Shown here: positions 20,174 through 29,982 of the stretch, in pieces
Position numbering within the stretch: the first letter of the stretch is position 1
Layout: every line of letters starts with the position of its first letter
Source of the DNA: Silene noctiflora
Taxonomy: Eukaryota > Streptophyta > Magnoliopsida > Caryophyllales > Caryophyllaceae
Direction of reading: 5' to 3'
NCBI GenBank assembly: GCA_009801015.1
Contig: VHZZ01015789.1
Span: 1-34,689 of the forward strand
Length of the DNA: 34,689 nt
The notes under the pieces: generated by a model
The model's database searches: none
Told to the model about the DNA's origin: nothing
What the model saw: the letters and a program-made list of their open reading frames with translations, nothing else
Made by a program: the position numbers and the translations under genes

Positions 20174-20833
20174 ATGGCCACTCTCTTAGCAGTAGCACAT
20201 CACAGGAATGAGTATCATATTGGGTACCGAAAGGGCGATAGTCCGGCGAGGTTTGGCTCCTCCTCTTCTAGAGGGTTTATGGATGTTAATTGTAGGGGAG
20301 TTGAGGCTGGAAGGGGTTTGCTTCCTAGCCCTTTTAGGGGTTATGGGTCTCCAGTGTCGAACCGTGGGGTATTGTCTGAGAAACCGGAAAATTTATATGG
20401 TGGCGTTGGTGGGAAGTCACCATTTGGTGGTGTTACTGGGGGGAGGTCTAAGAGTGAGGATGTTAAGCAGTCGAAAAAGGTTGTGAAAAGTAGTCCAATT
20501 GCAATTAACCTTAAGGGTGGTAGTGGAAGTAAGAAGGAGAAGGAAGTGAGAGAGAATGTTTGTTTTTCGGAGCTTTGGGCTGGGCCTGCCTACTCCAACT
20601 CGCCTCCTCCGACTTCTCTGCCCATGCCTAAGTTTGATATGAAACCAAAGAGGAGTGTCTCACTTGACTTGCCTGATTTTGTGTCTGATTTGAATATGTC
20701 ACCAATGGCCATGTCAGCTCCAACTTCCCCATCTACCAAAAGTGACTGTTCATCCAATGGGTTTTTCAGTGATGATGACTCTGCCACTAAAACACTCCGC
20801 CGAATCCTTAATCTTGATATAGCTGATGATTGA
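20174..20833 (+). CDS. PNRC-motif protein (possible decapping/NMD adaptor)
   Basis: Single coding exon, 219 residues, mostly low-complexity and probably disordered: a Gly/Ser/Arg-rich N-terminal half, a Lys-rich middle (about 90-125), then a conserved block FSELWAGPAYSNSPPPTSLP followed by MPKF. That block fits the short proline-rich motif of PNRC proteins (aromatic..S.SPxPxxLPxP), which in animal PNRC2 contacts the decapping factor DCP1 and nuclear receptors. The plant proteins are little studied. The C terminus has a Ser/Asp stretch and a short amphipathic end (ATKTLRRILNLDIADD). The start is the first ATG after the leader intron. A probable AATAAA polyadenylation signal lies at about 20900. 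The family call rests on one motif. Confidence 0.7.
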   Translation: MATLLAVAHHRNEYHIGYRKGDSPARFGSSSSRGFMDVNCRGVEAGRGLLPSPFRGYGSPVSNRGVLSEKPENLYGGVGGKSPFGGVTGGRSKSEDVKQSKKVVKSSPIAINLKGGSGSKKEKEVRENVCFSELWAGPAYSNSPPPTSLPMPKFDMKPKRSVSLDLPDFVSDLNMSPMAMSAPTSPSTKSDCSSNGFFSDDDSATKTLRRILNLDIADD

Positions 20834-21602
20834 GTGGAGGCTGGGAGTGCTGGATTAAGTACTAGGAGAATTGTAGTGTAGTTATGTAGGTATATCGATC
20901 AATAAAAATGTCTTTTACCAAGGCACTTATTAAGTCTTAGTAGCTATAGTAGATGGTGCACAGGACAGTCGTTACAGCTGGTATCAACGGGCGAGGTTTC
21001 ACATTGTTAACATTTTATAAAATGTAGTATTTGTAGTGCAGTTGATAAGATGCACTTAACTACACTGTAGCATGATTTGGTGTTTGATATGGTTCGTGGA
21101 ATGGTTTGAGTTCATAGAATGCCACTGACGAGTTTACTGGCTGAATCCAGAACCATGCAACTGTGGTTCAGTAGTACAAGATGTGGCTCTTCTAGTAGTT
21201 CAGTAGTACAAGATGTGGCTCTTCTAGTGCAGTTGGTAAGATACAGTTCAAGTTGACGGTATAACAGCGGGGGTAGTGCCACTGGTGGGAGATTAGTTGT
21301 ATTAGAATATTGGTAAGGTGAAGAAGATATGACACAATTGGTTTACCAAAGAGCAATACTTTATCCGATGTGTACCAAATGCCTGTGAATGCGCAATTTG
21401 TGGGTTTGCTGGACATGAAGTAGGGAGCAAATCTCTTCTCAGATTGGTTTGCAAAATCTTGGCTTTCAAGTCGAGATGATGTCTGGTCACTGGACTTTAC
21501 CTCAGTTTATTTGACAAATACTTTCACCTATAGTTTTAAAACTACTAACATTTTTGTATATTTCTTGGCTCCTGAACATAATACCTACTACTTTGATACC
21601 GA

Positions 21603-21648
<46 letters not shown>

Positions 21649-22845
21649 NCCCCCTTATATGCTCTCTTCTGAACCTATGATCAGCTACTTTCTAACACAT
21701 ACAACTTCTTAATCGTCTTTACTTAAGTCTTCTTTCCCCTTGCTAGGCCGAAATCATGAAATGGCTTCTTAGTGACACTGTTGTTTATACTCCCTTGGTT
21801 CTGTTTTCTTTTCCTTTTCTTTTTCCCTGCTTCTAGATAACTTCTTTATAACTATAGTATCGGGAATCAGTGCATGCCTTCTTTCCGGTTTTTTGAGTGG
21901 TAAAGATTGCATGGCACTTGTAGTTCATCCTCTTCTGCTTCTTAAATTACCTTTGTGCGAGCCTATGATCACACTTCCTCACATTTTGCAACATTCCTCG
22001 AGTTGCATCGTCTCATTTTCCTCTTCATGTGGCTGCTGGTGATCAACTGCTGATTCTTACTAAGGTATTTACTCTGCTTTATTAATAAATATACTTGTAT
22101 AAATCCGGAATTTAATGTAAACATTATTGTAAAACTACTTGTTAATTATCCAAATATCTTGATTGAAGGTATTTGGTTAAGTAATCCTTTTTTTTACTCT
22201 GTAAAAAGGAAGAGGGGAACCTTGTTTCCAACAGAGCCACATACTCACTATTCTTTGGGTTTGATTATGATGAAATAATGCAAAATAACTTAATACTCCG
22301 TAAATTAAATGCATTTCTTATTATTAATCCTCAGTTAGTCAAGATGCAATGCTCGACGCAGTTTTCATTATGGGCCATCTAATAATAGCCTCTTAAATAT
22401 TGTTAACACATAAATGCTAGTTTTGGAGGAATCCTTGATTCATTGGGGTGATGTTGTTGTATTTGGGTAAATAACTCGATGTTTTAGAATAATACTCGTG
22501 TAAAATTGTCTTACGAGAGACTTTTTGCTTGATTATTATGGTTTGAATGTTCATGTTGGTTTGATCAATATGTTTCTATCATGTCTAATGCAGCTGAACT
22601 AATCTGTCACTGGAGAAAGGATTTGGAGGGTCTTATCAATGATGGCATGATGCCATCTGGTTAACTACAAATACGCTGTTATCAAACTCGTCGTTGAACC
22701 ATCTCGCTCTCGAGTTGTTTTCGTTGTTCAGCATGTGTACTTAATATCCAGGAACGAGTAATTTTAATATTTACACAATCGTGTAGACTCTTGTTTTCTC
22801 CTAGTTCCTCCAGCTTTAGTATCAAAGTAGCATTGTTATTTCTGT
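20834..22845. other. Non-coding stretch with repeats
   Basis: After the PNRC-motif gene's 3' UTR there is an exact 31-bp two-copy tandem repeat (21166-21196, 21198-21228; unit GTTCAGTAGTACAAGATGTG and onward). The T run with N comes next, and then AT-rich sequence. The phrase TGCAG|CTGAACTAATCTG near 22590 looks like a splice acceptor, so a spliced 3' UTR or non-coding RNA is possible. No protein is supported. Confidence 0.45.
21605..21649. other. 44-base T run ending in N: assembly join
   Basis: Forty-four consecutive T bases (21605-21648) run into a single N at 21649, followed directly by a C run. This is a typical place where sequencing or assembly failed and two pieces were joined. The true distance and sequence here are unknown. 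Confidence 0.85.
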
Positions 22846-23109
22846 TTATGTTGCTTTCGTAGACATTATTTGTTCAATATTAGCGGCACTGTGTTTTGGC
22901 GTTTTTCCTTGCTCATTGATCATGTCGAAGTTGTGAAAGCATCTTTTAATGAAGTGATTCCTTCTTGGTCTTATTGACTTGTTTGCACGTTCACTACGGT
23001 TGGACTCGCTTTGACTGCTATTCGAAATCTGAACAACTCCACTTCTAGCATCACTATCGCTATTAGGTTTCCGTAGAGAACCATCACATGTCTGTAGATC
23101 TTGGAAAAC
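22846..23109 (-). other. Unassigned 87-codon open frame without start
   Basis: On the minus strand the frame is open from just after a TAG (23112-23110) to TAA (22848-22846). It is rich in Ser, Asn and Arg (for example SNSSQSESNRSERANKSIR and RPRRNHFIKRCFHNFD). The only Met residues are near the end. The TAG and a CTACAG a little further on could each be splice acceptors, so this could be a terminal exon of an unseen gene or an alternative end of the TRM82-like gene 330 bp upstream. It could equally be chance. I recognise no family. Confidence 0.2.
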
Positions 23110-23443
23110 CTATTTTGTATGGTAAAAGTCACGCAAACAGGCACTCGGGAAACATTGTCCTCTCAAATAGGCAGTAGGTGCAAAACTGGTGAGATGATGC
23201 AAGCATAATATAAATTTCTGATCTACCTTGTATCGTATTCCGACGAGATGTTTCTATAATAAAAAAATGTTCATCAAATCAAATACCTTGCAAGTTATAC
23301 CTCACTCTAGGAAGGGGCAGGGTTGTCAAAATTTAAGTGTGTTTAACACAGAAATGGTTTCTGAATGACTCATTCTAAATATCGCATACTACAAGGCGGA
23401 GGAGATGATGTCTTCAATTGCCGCTAAATAGCAATACACAGAC

Positions 23444-26400
23444 TCACTCGCTTCCAACTCGCTGTTTGAATTTCTTATCATTTCTGGTCTTTTTTCTCAG
23501 CTCACGCCTGTCGTCAGGGTAGTGTTTCTTTCTCAACAGATTAGTCATTGCAACATTTACGGCGTCAGAAACAGCAGAAATAACTGAGCTCTCAATAGCG
23601 ACACTGCCCTGTAATTTCTCGAGTAAAGGCTCACCTCCTGGTATTTCATCATCTTTCAAACCTTTAGCTTCAATAGAGTCATTACAGGATCCTTTCTTGA
23701 TATCCGATATGACTTTCAGACGAGTGAAGGATCCGGGGTTCGAACCGGGTAGGTTAGAGGCACCTAAGACCATCCATAGCTTGTTCTCTGACGACATCTT
23801 TAAACTTGTTGGGAAGAATGCTTCTTCCTGTATCGATACTACCTACAGTACACACGGTGTTTTGTTAGAGTGTATAATGGCGGGATTCACTTGTCAGATG
23901 AACCCATAAGAAAATGAATGAAGGCAAACTAGTTTCTTTAAAACTTGCCTAAATAGGAAAAACGTAGGAAGCGGTTTGGCTAAGAAAGGCCAACATTAAT
24001 ATGTACAATGGTTGAGACGGAGTAAGTACAACGTAAATAACCGAAGTTTAATTCTATGGGTAAACATTGTTATCCAACCCTTAAACGGTTACACACACGG
24101 GCATCGTTGAGTGTATGGGGGTGTGAATGGTGAATGGTTTCTTTTACCCAAATCGGCTAATATGTAAAAGAGGAACCAACCTCGAGAATGTTGAGTGTTT
24201 TGTTGGAGAGGTCACAGCTCATCATCAATATTCCTTGAAAACTAAGAACGAAACAACAGATTAGATATTTATTAGATATTTAACTGAACTCAGAGAATAA
24301 TAAGAAAGCCATAAAAGTGATCGAGACTCGCAATATAGGAGTAACCATATACTTGAAAGAACCATGGAGTCATGGAATATCAATAGCTGACCTTTGGATT
24401 GCAACAGCTACCAAGGAACCATCACGAGTGGCACATATGCCAGTTACAGCAGCAGGCAGTTGATGTTCTTCCGTACCTACCTTCACAAAACAGCGAAATT
24501 AACAATGGTTTCAAGATACGAACAGTTTTGGAAACCATCAAAAGGAGTGCATTGTCCCATTTTGACTTTTTTTAATCAAATGGCATCAACTTGCTCTGCA
24601 TAAATCGGAACAGAGGCAGTATTACACTGCATATATGTGAAAATCCTACTTCCAGGGTTCCAGCTCAATAGCTCATCATTATTTTCCTTAAATAATTGAC
24701 ACATATTAACAGCTTAGTGACAGTGAGCGCGTGCTCTAACAAGAATCACACGTTCACGCAAGGTCGTTTTATCCATTAGTCGCAAATTACAAGCTTCGCA
24801 GCATAGAGACTGCAGCGAACAGAATGTAGATGATTGACATAAAGGACAGTTCTTCTAGGTCAACATAGAACACAAGTTGAAGACTTTAGAAAGACACGAA
24901 AGGATTATTGCTTGAGTTGTGAGTACCGACCAACATATTTTCCCACTTCACTTGAACTGAGGAGTGATCCAGATGTTACATCCCACAAGCACACCTGGGG
25001 TAAGAAAAGAAAAGAAGAAAAATAAAAATCAGAATTTCTCGCCAGTTTTGGATTTTACATCCTATCGCAGCAACAGAAAAGGAAACCTATTTTTGAATTA
25101 TATGTTCTGTAAGAAAATTTGACTAACCGTCGAATCACCACTTCCAGACACTAGATAGCCTTGTGGGAACTCTGAATTATGCACAAAAGTAAGACAAGTC
25201 ACAAACCTGAAGACAAAGAAAGATGAAGTCTTAGCAGCTTGTGGACCATCACTAGTATAAGTGTGCCAGATAACGGTTCACACGAAATTATTCTAACACC
25301 ATTGTGAACTGCATAAATTATTTTACACTAGTAACAGTTCAGTCTCAACCCTTGTAATATGCAAAATCCATTCTACAAATTGGTAAGCCATAATATCAGA
25401 TTACTTTTATTTTTACAAATTAAGCTATGTTGAGACAGGTTACATCATTTGGCTTCGGTTAGTCGATCCTTGAAAGGAATCGTCCATACTGGTGTAGAGT
25501 TTGTTAGTAAATAAGGTCATTGAAAGTTTAACCAATCCTTGAAAGGAATCGTCCGTACTGGTGTAGAGCTCGTCAGTAAGTCAGGTCACTAAATGTAGCA
25601 TTCTATAAATCTATACATTTAAGATGCAACACTAGTTGAGAACTTGAGATGTTACAAGCATATTGTGCCGTGGCAAAACCGATTCAGCACCAAAATAATC
25701 ACTCAGTCTATACATTCCCCCGGTAAAATGTTCATTAATATTCCATCTTCAAACATAACATTTAAGAATTTTATTTAATCATTGTCTACCATATAAAACA
25801 ACCAACAAAATAAATAAAATGAAGAAGAAAGGCAGACTAACTCCGAATGACCAAGACAAAAACTCTGAATCTCATGGACTCCATTCAAGGGTTTCTTAGG
25901 AAAAACAGTAACCTGTCACCAGAACAAATTGAGGTTAAACAAGTTGGAGATACGAAAGTAGAATGTCTCAATTGTGAGAAAAGTTAGTTTACGCGAATTT
26001 TGAAGTCTCGATCTGCACTGACTATGAATTGTCCATCAGGAGAGAACTCCTGCAAGAAGATATCACAACTTGAGGACATGCTATCTACAATCCACACAAC
26101 ACGAGAAAAGAAAGCGGTGGGTAGCAATGATTGACATACCAGACTGGTAATGATGCTACAATAATGGCCAAACATTGCTACCGCTTTTTTACTTGGGATA
26201 GGCTGATTTTCAGCAAGTTCTGTGATATCTACAATCCACACAACTCCAAATTTGTCCGCAAAACAGACATATTCTTCATCTTTGCTGACAGCAACTGCAC
26301 TCACTCTCTTCTCTGAATTTCTGTTACATCACACATCTATATTGCTTTAATAAGGCAAACAATGCCAATGAAGTCGATTACACAAAATGACTAACACTAA

Positions 26401-28084
26401 TGCTACAAGACAAAAGCAATCCAAATAGGAAAGAATCTTATAAACGTAGTTTCTGTTGCTCCCGATAAGTCAATCAAAGCTTCAATATGCTCATTCAGCC
26501 ACAATTACACTCGGGATGATAATGCGTTGTTGATTATAATTCACAATAATAGTTGCAACCACACTGAATGTGTACATTTCCTATTTGGTTAATCTTTAAA
26601 CCAAGATAAATTGCTTTTAGATGACTCACAACGACAAACTTAAGAACTGCGCTGGCTGTCCAATAATATTCTGCAATGAGCCATTTACTAAATTTCATCA
26701 TGACAAAGCCAAAGATAGAGAATCCTTGGCTTCATTGGTTATGGAAAATAAAGGACATCCCATTATCAAGTACTCGCTCCATTCCAATCATTTATTTACT
26801 TTTGATTAAAATACGCCTCACAATGAATATAAACGGTAAACAAATGACCGAGACTAAAAGAGTAACCATCAACACTGAAATACAGTTCCCTTAGTAGCTA
26901 ATAGCTGAAACCCAAGGAAAACACGTTCCAAATAGAATATGTGCTACCCTACCAATAGTATGCTTATTCAGCCAAAAACAGTCATGGTTATGAAGAAATG
27001 GGTCTACGACTATTATTCTGCATAAGACACGTCGATTATCGCTTGATTATGTCAGACAGTCCAGTAAGTGAACAAAAACTTACATAGTGCACAAACACTG
27101 CCATGTATCTGAGCTCCAGATTTTAACAAGCTTGTCATCACCTCCCGACACTAGAAACTTCCCGTTATTGCTAAAGCACACCGCTCTTATAGACTCCTTA
27201 TGAAGCATATCCTTTGATTCATCTGCTAAAGACACTGGACAATTTTTCCTGCAAAGATGATAAAGGATGACATTTTTGCACTCAAGTCCGACAACATTGA
27301 TAGGCGCACAAATGCAATACTTTATTACTCCCTCTATCCCATCTATATAATATACTCATTTAACGTTGGTAGTCAAACGATGTCAACTTTGAGCTACGTC
27401 TTTTCACAATGTGCAGAAACTACAATTTATTGAAAATGTGACATGACTATTATAATTTCGAAGAAACAAACAAACCAAACTAATTTCAAATTCATACATT
27501 TGGAACAATCACTGATCAAAGCCGAATCACTCGACAATCAAAGTCAAATGAGGACAATTCCTTCAATTTTCGTCCCGATCATCTTCTTTAAATCTAAACA
27601 AGTAGAGTACACTACACCCTACCGGAAAAAAATCCATTCTTTTCAGCTTAATTACACACATTCTTCCATAAAATTGTACCAAATTAACAATCCAATCACC
27701 CATATAATTAAAGAAAGAACATTTACTACAAGAAGCTCAATTTTAAAATAAAAGCTAAGAACTTGCACCGAAAACTAATTGATTAATACGGCTCTGTGCC
27801 CGTCATTTATTTACGTTTGATTAAAACCCCGCGAACAAAAACTAAATAAAATAAAGAATTGACTGGGACGGAGGGAGTATACAAATAAAGACTTACTTAA
27901 GATCAAATATACGGAGCTCGGAACCGACAGCGACAACAACAAATTGATCAAAAGGGTGAAGAGCAATCAAAGCAGGTGCAACTTCAGTATTCAAGTATGA
28001 ATCTTTGTCATCAAAATTCACCTGGGTATCTTCAGTTTCTTCATTATTATTACAAGCTTCATCGTTTGTTCTTGGGTCCTCCAT
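23444..28084 (-). CDS. TRM82/WDR4-like subunit of tRNA m7G46 methyltransferase
   Basis: Ten exons read in order: 28084-27897, 27248-27084, 26320-26140, 26049-25993, 25912-25842, 25206-25128, 24994-24935, 24480-24392, 24241-24181, 23842-23444. All use GT-AG sites and the phases agree, giving 449 residues. The WD40 content is clear: IRAVCFSNNGKFLVSGGDDK, LVKIWSSDTW, EYVCFADKFGVVWIVDI, LEFSPDGQFIVSADRDFKIR, then CLGHSEFVTCLTFVHN, LVSGSGDSTVCLWDVTSG, VAVAIQSFQGILMMSCDLS and LWMVLGASNL. SADRDFKIRV followed by a GH.EFV segment is typical of TRM82/WDR4, the partner that stabilises the catalytic TRM8/METTL1 subunit for m7G46 formation. The C terminus is lysine/arginine-rich. The start at 28084 is preferred over 28096; both fit. 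The exon 7/8 junction is least certain, because other GT and AG sites are close by. Introns carry MITEs and tandem repeats. Confidence 0.88.
25466..25596. repeat. Two-copy tandem repeat in TRM82-like intron 5
   Basis: A unit beginning ATCCTTGAAAGGAATCGTCC is present at 25466-25534 and 25535-25596, with a period of 69 and a few substitutions. The repeat includes GTACTGGTGTAGAG-type sequence and ends AGGTCAYT. It lies wholly within the intron between 25841 and 25207. Confidence 0.75.
26773..26862. mobile_element. Short Stowaway-type MITE in TRM82-like intron 2
   Basis: 90 bp bounded by TA (26771-26772, 26863-26864). The left end is CTCGCTCCATTCCAATCATT and the interior has TTTACTTTTGATTAAAATAC and GGTAAACAAATGACCGAGAC. 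It belongs with the copies at 12469-12565 and 27789-27877. Confidence 0.65.
27327..27365. mobile_element. Isolated MITE end in TRM82-like intron 1
   Basis: After a TA (27325-27326) the sequence reads CTCCCTCTATCCCATCTATA, a Stowaway-like left terminus. No matching right terminus belonging to it is visible before the separate element at 27789, so it may be a truncated copy or the outer end of a larger insertion. Confidence 0.4.
27789..27877. mobile_element. Short Stowaway-type MITE in TRM82-like intron 1
   Basis: 89 bp with TA on both sides (27787-27788, 27878-27879). The right terminus is a well-preserved GGGACGGAGGGAG and the left is altered (CGGCTCTGTGCCCGTCATTT). The interior shares TTTACGTTTGATTAAAA with the copies at 12469 and 26773. 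Its right edge lies only about 20 bp from the exon 1 donor at 27896. Confidence 0.7.
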
Positions 28085-28894
28085 TTTTGCTATCAACTTT
28101 TGTTTGCAATGTTTTGAGTGAATTTTCAGGGAATTTTACTGGGAAAGTTTTGGTTTTTAGGGTTTTGGACAATTGGAGGGTTTATCTTGAATTATTTTGG
28201 TTTGGGCTTGAGAAGTTTAGGTAGAATAGCCGATCTGAAATCTGAACCGAAAACGGGTGTATAACCAAGACTCGAATGATGATGGAATTAATTTTGATTA
28301 CCGTTTTATTATTATATAAAGTGAGTCGATTTTAACTAGTTTAATGATAATACTATGAGAGATGATACTCATGATTTGAGTTCAAATTCCGTTACTCTCG
28401 CAAAAGTTATGAGGTTTTATATAGTTCACTAAGTGGAAGTTCTTCTAAGGTGTTTGTTATTATCATGTTGGTAAGGTCAATCTTTAATCAATTCGTCGCA
28501 AAAAACAACAGTCGCAGTAAGGTAAATTATACAATGAAGCAAACTCGGGTCATTAAGCCGTTCAATGTGTATGTGCTAGTTAGTAGTCACATTTATCAGC
28601 ATTCAACAATGGATCTTAAATTGCAATTGTATTCCATCACTCAATATTACTGAGAATTTTACCAATTCTTCAAAAAGAACACTAAATGTCAGCCATACTT
28701 CCATTCATTTCGAATTTTCTGACTTTTTCAGCAAGACTTTGAAATGCAACTGTACTCTCATTACAAATGCCAAGTTCTTCATCGAAGCGTAGACGATCAT
28801 TACATCAAAGGGTGATTGGAAAAAATCACCCCCACATTCTTTATACACGAGGGTACAATTCGTACAGAAAACTTAAAACATCCTCAAAAGCCCC

Positions 28895-29965
28895 CTAAAT
28901 TCTCAATTTAGTACATCCAAGTATGGTCCCACGGCATCTCGACATGGGAGAGGCCTGGCGCCAAGCCGGTCGCTCACTTCCGACAGTAAGAACATCGATA
29001 TCGGACGTGCGCGTGATATCTCGGTTACATCGATCCGGGCCAATCACTCCACCGACCACATAAATATCTTCTCCTAATCCAATCATAGCAGACCCTATCC
29101 TCTTTCTAACTTCATAAGCCGAAATAACCGGCTTTTGTTTTTCAGTTTCCTGCCTATAGACAAGGCCATGGCTCATGACGTAAAGAACTCCTTCAACAAC
29201 TGCCATTGGACCATGGAGCCAACCATAGTCTTTCACCATCCAACCATCACAAGGTTTTTCCATTACCTGCACCATTGAAAAACCCTTGTGCACAACATGC
29301 ATTTTACCACTAATTACTACCCCGGAACAAGCTGAATTGGGAGTAAAGGGCAAATCCGGAATTGAAACCCATGTATTCTTTTCCGGGTCATAAATTTCAG
29401 CATGAGCAATTGATTTTCGGCAACTGGTGAAACCACCGGCAACAATTATCTTTCCATTCAAGACACAACATGCAAACATTGCACGTGGGACAGACATTGG
29501 CTTACATTGAGACCAGTTTCTCGTTATTGGGTCATATGACCAAACCTCCTTTGTTGCAAAACTCACATCCTGATCACCGGTCAATGGGTCAACATCTTCA
29601 CTCCCACCACCGAGCACAAATAGCTTTCCACCGGTAGAGACACATCCGAAGTGAGCAAGGTGCCTGATTTTTGAGGGCAGAATGGGAATTGTCATCCAGA
29701 TGTCGTGGAGGGGATCATATAGCTGCCATAAGTTCTCAGGCTCATAAGCGCACACACACAGAAATTCTTCTTGAGAACCGAGTTCTTCCCGGGCCTTGAA
29801 TAGCTCCTGGCTTTGTAAGGCTGTTCTCCACGTGTGACTTACAAGCTTTAAATTAGGGTGCAGGTAAAAGGGAACTTGAGCCAGGCACCTTAAAGAAACA
29901 GCATCGGAAAGACCTTCAATTAACACAGACATTGTGTCGAAATCACGTTCATTAATGCGAACCAT
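28895..29965 (-). CDS. SKIP30: F-box/kelch-repeat protein, SKIP30-like
   Basis: Single coding exon, 356 residues. Residues 12-60 (MSVLIEGLSDAVSLRCLAQV, then PFYLHPNLKLVSHTWRTALQ) form the F-box that binds SKP1/ASK. Kelch repeats then make a beta-propeller for the target: FGCVSTGGKLFVLGGGSEDV, EVWSYDPITRNWSQCKPMS, MFACCVLNGKIIVAGGF with AEIYDPEKNTWVSIPDLP, and IYVVGGVIGPDRCNRDI. The phrases CRGTILGCTKL at the end and DYGWLHGPMAVVEGVLYVMS agree with what I know of Arabidopsis SKIP30 (about 350 residues). It is likely a substrate receptor of an SCF E3 ligase; the substrate is unknown. Arabidopsis SKIP30 starts at the residue equal to M12 (29932); the first ATG at 29965 adds 11 residues with no counterpart. 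A splice acceptor (ATTCTAG) lies 17 bp upstream. Confidence 0.9.
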   Translation of the reverse strand: MVRINERDFDTMSVLIEGLSDAVSLRCLAQVPFYLHPNLKLVSHTWRTALQSQELFKAREELGSQEEFLCVCAYEPENLWQLYDPLHDIWMTIPILPSKIRHLAHFGCVSTGGKLFVLGGGSEDVDPLTGDQDVSFATKEVWSYDPITRNWSQCKPMSVPRAMFACCVLNGKIIVAGGFTSCRKSIAHAEIYDPEKNTWVSIPDLPFTPNSACSGVVISGKMHVVHKGFSMVQVMEKPCDGWMVKDYGWLHGPMAVVEGVLYVMSHGLVYRQETEKQKPVISAYEVRKRIGSAMIGLGEDIYVVGGVIGPDRCNRDITRTSDIDVLTVGSERPAWRQASPMSRCRGTILGCTKLRI

Positions 29966-29982
29966 TAATTTGAGACGGATCT

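Noticed and set aside
23725..23760. tRNA-like GGGGTTCGAACCGGG
   Set aside because: It lies inside the last coding exon of the TRM82-like gene, in a conserved reading frame, and has no cloverleaf around it.
27443..27751. 102-codon plus-strand frame
   Set aside because: It lies in intron 1 of the TRM82-like gene, has AT-rich composition without domain-like pattern, and is antisense to a clear gene.
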